A stretch of 64,000 nt of DNA from Congeria kusceri (taxonomy: Eukaryota; Mollusca; Bivalvia; Myida; Dreissenidae). Of the stretch, positions 61,660 to 64,000 are shown one piece after another. The stretch is taken from contig CM051029.1 of NCBI GenBank assembly GCA_027627225.1, positions 10,382,215 through 10,446,214 of the forward strand, written 5' to 3'. The stretch's first letter is position 1; the number at the start of each line of letters is the position of its first letter. Under the pieces are notes generated by a model. It saw nothing but the letters and a program-made list of their open reading frames with translations, ran no database searches and was not told where the DNA came from. A program made the translations under genes and the position numbers.

Positions 61660-62115
61660 ATTCGTCTTCAATATCCGTTACCAGATAAATATGTAAACTT
61701 GTTACTATCACCAACACGACCGTTGACATTATAAATATCATAAAAATATCATTTTATAAAATATCAAACAAATCAATATCAACAATAGTATATGCTGGCT
61801 ACTCTTCATACCATAGATAAGTCCCACATAAGTAAATATCTTCTTCAAGATTAAATAAATGTTTGTCTAATTTTAGCCAAATAATCGTATCGTGATTATT
61901 ACGTTTAATTTTAAAACCGTTCTGTAGATTTTCCCTGTAATATAAAACTAACCCACCACTACACCGTTTAGCGTTTCTGTTTTGAAATTGTCGATAAAAA
62001 TTATATAACTGTTAAGAGAAAAATTGCTTCTAGCATTTGTCCATAAATCGTATAAGAAACATATATCGTGACAAGACACCATATTTACAAAGTATGTACA
62101 TTGTTTCTTGTCGTT
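61660..62115 (-). pseudogene. LINE ORF2 endonuclease-domain relic
   Basis: Directly after the ORF1 tail the frame gives LSIVSWNV, the usual first beta strand of an APE-like endonuclease. Further on: RNAKRCSGGLVLYYRENLQN, HDTIIWLKLDKHLFNLEED, IYLCGTYLWYEE, a stop, PAYTIVDIDLFDIL, a stop, and a degenerate NVNGRVGDSN where family members have the GDFN catalytic motif. Stops and shifts show it is dead. The endonuclease nicks target DNA in retrotransposition. Confidence 0.75.
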
Positions 62116-62119
62116 GGAA

Positions 62120-63142
62120 AGTCAAGTTACATTCCATGATACAATGGAAAGCTCATCCCCGGCGTGCCCCAACTCGCGAAGCCGTTTGCCGTCCACGTAT
62201 AGCGTATCATACGCTATCCATCACGCTTCCCCTGGTCCCGAGCAGCCTTCATCTTTGGCACCAGTTTCCGGCGCTTTGCTATCACTTCCTGTGGTAATTG
62301 TTCGTATACATGGAAGTTGCTACCTGACAAGTGTTTCCATTGCCGGCGCACTAGTGCACGGTCCTGAAAGTATGTGAATTTTGCCACTACAGTGCGCTGT
62401 TTACCATGAACGGATGACCGGGCGAGCGATGCCCGCGCTCAAAGCGTATACTGTCAGCGGTGTCCTTGGCCACTTTAAGGGCATCCTGCAAATGTTGCCT
62501 ATGTTTTCTCTTCGATGAACCTTCGGTGGCTCATTTCCGCTGGAGTTATCCTCTGAAATATTCGTGAAGATGAGGTTGTTGCGCCTGGATTGTGACTTAA
62601 AATACGTCACTTTCTCGCGCAGACTATCTTTCGCCTTCTCCAGGTCGTCAACCTTGTTGGCCACTAAAGCCGCTCCAACGTCCGCCCTGTCCAGTTTGTC
62701 CTCTAGTTTGGACACTCGCTCCTCGATCCGCTTAAACCTCTCATCTATCGCTATTTAAATGATCCAAGTTCCCTCTCAAAACTGCCCACCCTTTTCTCGT
62801 GTAAATCCAGAGCACCCAGTTTCTTCTCTACAGCCACTAATCTGTCACTAATAGAATGTAAACTTTTCACTACATCTGAGATTGTAGGCTCTCTAGCACC
62901 GCCGTCTGCCATCGTCGTAGTTATTTCTGTTTTAGCATTATTTTCATCAGTGTCAGACACAAATACACTACTGGTGTTGTGATCATCACTATACAAAATT
63001 GCGTTTGTTTGATTTAAAAGTTCACTCACACTTACGTCTAAATCGCCGGTCGGACCTCTGTTCTTGAACTGCTTACTCGCTACCCCACCACAATTGTCAC
63101 TGCTGTTTCTTTCTTTCTTCTGTTATTTTTGTTATTTCCCAT
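62120..63142 (-). pseudogene. LINE ORF1 protein (coiled coil plus RNA-binding domain), frameshifted
   Basis: The start MGNNKNNRRKKE (63142) is followed, after a frame change, by SDNCGGVASKQFKNRGPTGD and SVSELLNQTNAILYS (ATG at 63029), then a heptad-like coiled coil (VVKSLHSISDRLVAVEKKLG). A shift at about 62752 leads to IDERFKRIEERVSKLEDKLD and VTYFKSQSRRNNLIFTNISE, the hallmark entry to the ORF1 RNA-recognition domain. Further shifts separate it from VVAKFTYFQDRALVRRQW, NFHVYEQLPQEVIAKRRKLV and TLYVDGKRLRELG. ORF1 proteins coat the LINE RNA. At least three lesions; inactive. Confidence 0.8.
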
Positions 63143-63549
63143 AATTTAATCAGAATTTCCATAGTATGATTCACACTGGGTTATTAATGAATCCAACCGT
63201 CTTAATAACACACGGAAAACACAAAAACAGCACAGTAAATTATTAATTTTACTCCAGGTTCAAAAACAGTCACGTGATCAATATAGAACTAATTATTTTA
63301 TATGCAAACTATGGGGATGGTCACTGTTCAGTGTTCATATTTTGTTATTATATTCTTGTTTTGAATTGAATTGTTATCATACGTTTTTATTAACACTTGT
63401 CCTGAATGAATTGTTTACTCGTGCATTAGAATGAATACATGAAGTTATATTATTATCCTTGTTATATTTCATATAACCTGTGTTATTATTGTAGGCCATC
63501 ATTTGCATCATTTCAACTAACCATCGATCAATGATAACAAAAACACTAT
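63143..63549. other. Stretch upstream of the LINE ORF1, possibly its 5' untranslated region
   Basis: No coding sequence. It may include the LINE 5' UTR on the minus strand; no boundary seen. Confidence 0.4.
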
Positions 63550-63749
63550 TTACACCCACGACTGAACTTTGTCGTCCTGATATGTATCACAATACCATGA
63601 CTTTAACTTTTTCAGAGTGTCTGCCAAATTGACGACGAAGGTGTCCAGGCTGCTCGGTGCAATGCCTTGCACTGCAACACTGTCCTTGCCAATGGAACAC
63701 ATGACAGCCTCTGTAATGATGCTATACCTGGATTGAAAGGGAGCACTGC
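63550..63749 (-). CDS. Last exon of an unrecognised gene entering from the right
   Basis: On the minus strand an acceptor (AAATTTCAG, border at 63749) opens a frame of 66 codons that starts with two bases of a split codon: SAPFQSRYSIITEAVMCSIG, DSVAVQGIAPSSLDTFVVNL, ADTLKKLKSWYCDTYQDD, KVQSWV and TAA (63550-63552). GC content and codon variety are clearly higher than in flanking DNA. No family recognised. The upstream exons would lie beyond the right edge; 63750-64000 shows no further exon. Confidence 0.55.
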
Positions 63750-64000
63750 CTGAAATTTTTTATTGTGCATACAAAATAACTAAAATTAGCAATTTAGCTT
63801 AAGCAACGCTTTTATTAATGCTGTATTATATTCAAAGATCCATTTGCAAAAAAAATATTGAAAATAATTGCATTAGTAATTAAAATGTATCAAACTTACA
63901 CACATGCTAAGTGTTATCCTTTTTAAGTTACTGTATGATACTATTTATTTTAAATGGCAGAGCTCTAGTAAATGCATGCTGTATAACATTCACTTTCTTA

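Larger units (their letters stand above)
61431..63142 (-). mobile_element. Decayed LINE with ORF1 and internally deleted ORF2
   Basis: Read on the minus strand: ORF1 (63142 to about 62120), the start and endonuclease domain of ORF2 (about 62115-61660) and then, within some 40 bases, the C-terminal end of ORF2 (61622-61431). The reverse-transcriptase region of well over 2 kb is missing. The two ORFs are in the expected order for a non-LTR retrotransposon with an L1-type ORF1 (coiled coil and nucleic-acid-binding domain). Element ends and target duplication were not identified. Confidence 0.75.

Noticed and set aside
62037..62377. Two plus-strand frames of 86 and 89 codons
   Set aside because: Antisense shadows of the LINE ORF1 tail, which has recognisable motifs on the minus strand.
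1..64000. CRISPR arrays, bacterial operons, rRNA genes
   Set aside because: No regularly spaced repeats with unique spacers, no operon-like gene packing and no rRNA sequence were seen.

Overview
The window looks like AT-rich nuclear DNA from a marine or freshwater invertebrate, most likely a bivalve or other mollusc. This is an inference from content only: long introns with GT/AG borders, tRNA-derived SINEs with (CAAA)n tails, long diverged tandem-repeat elements opening with stretched G or C tracts, many short foldback elements, (TAC)n arrays and several DNA-transposon relics. There is no sign of bacterial, organellar or viral organisation.

Region by region: 0.6-2.7 kb (+) carries five exons of a transposon-associated family I link to DUF7869 proteins, with its middle missing. 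At 5.2-9.1 kb and 13.55-18.13 kb are two diverged direct copies of a 4-4.6 kb repeat, each with PIF/Harbinger transposase remains. SINEs with exact 12-bp target duplications sit at 12.1 and 21.4 kb. From 18 to 26.6 kb there are only dispersed repeats, foldbacks and a microsatellite.

The centrepiece is 26.6-49.3 kb (+): about 24 small exons with phase-consistent splice sites. In order they give a SET methyltransferase-like domain, an acidic linker, a Ulp1/SENP (C48) cysteine-protease domain, a second linker, three zinc fingers, a Crypton-like tyrosine recombinase and a Myb/SANT-like tail. The same transcript unit would thus join histone methylation, SUMO-protease and DNA-recombinase modules. 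This copy carries lesions: a frameshift and missing core in SET, an in-frame TAA before the protease core, and a one-base frameshift before the recombinase. It is therefore either a recent pseudogene or a gene with assembly errors. Its introns host a tandem-repeat element with a nested Harbinger-type MITE (34.1-35.5 kb), a 1-kb element with 46-bp terminal inverted repeats (46.98-47.97 kb) and several foldbacks.

Downstream, 51.3-52.8 kb is one tandem-repeat element inserted in another; 53.8-54.06 kb is a (TAC)n array; 57.3-57.9 kb is the N-terminal part of a second, unrelated Crypton-type protein (KIAA1958/QRICH1/ZMYM-like); 61.4-63.1 kb (-) is a decayed LINE keeping ORF1, the endonuclease part of ORF2 and the ORF2 C-terminus but no reverse transcriptase; and 63.55-63.75 kb (-) looks like the last exon of an unrecognised gene running in from the right. 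The rest is AT-rich DNA in which I see no supportable gene.
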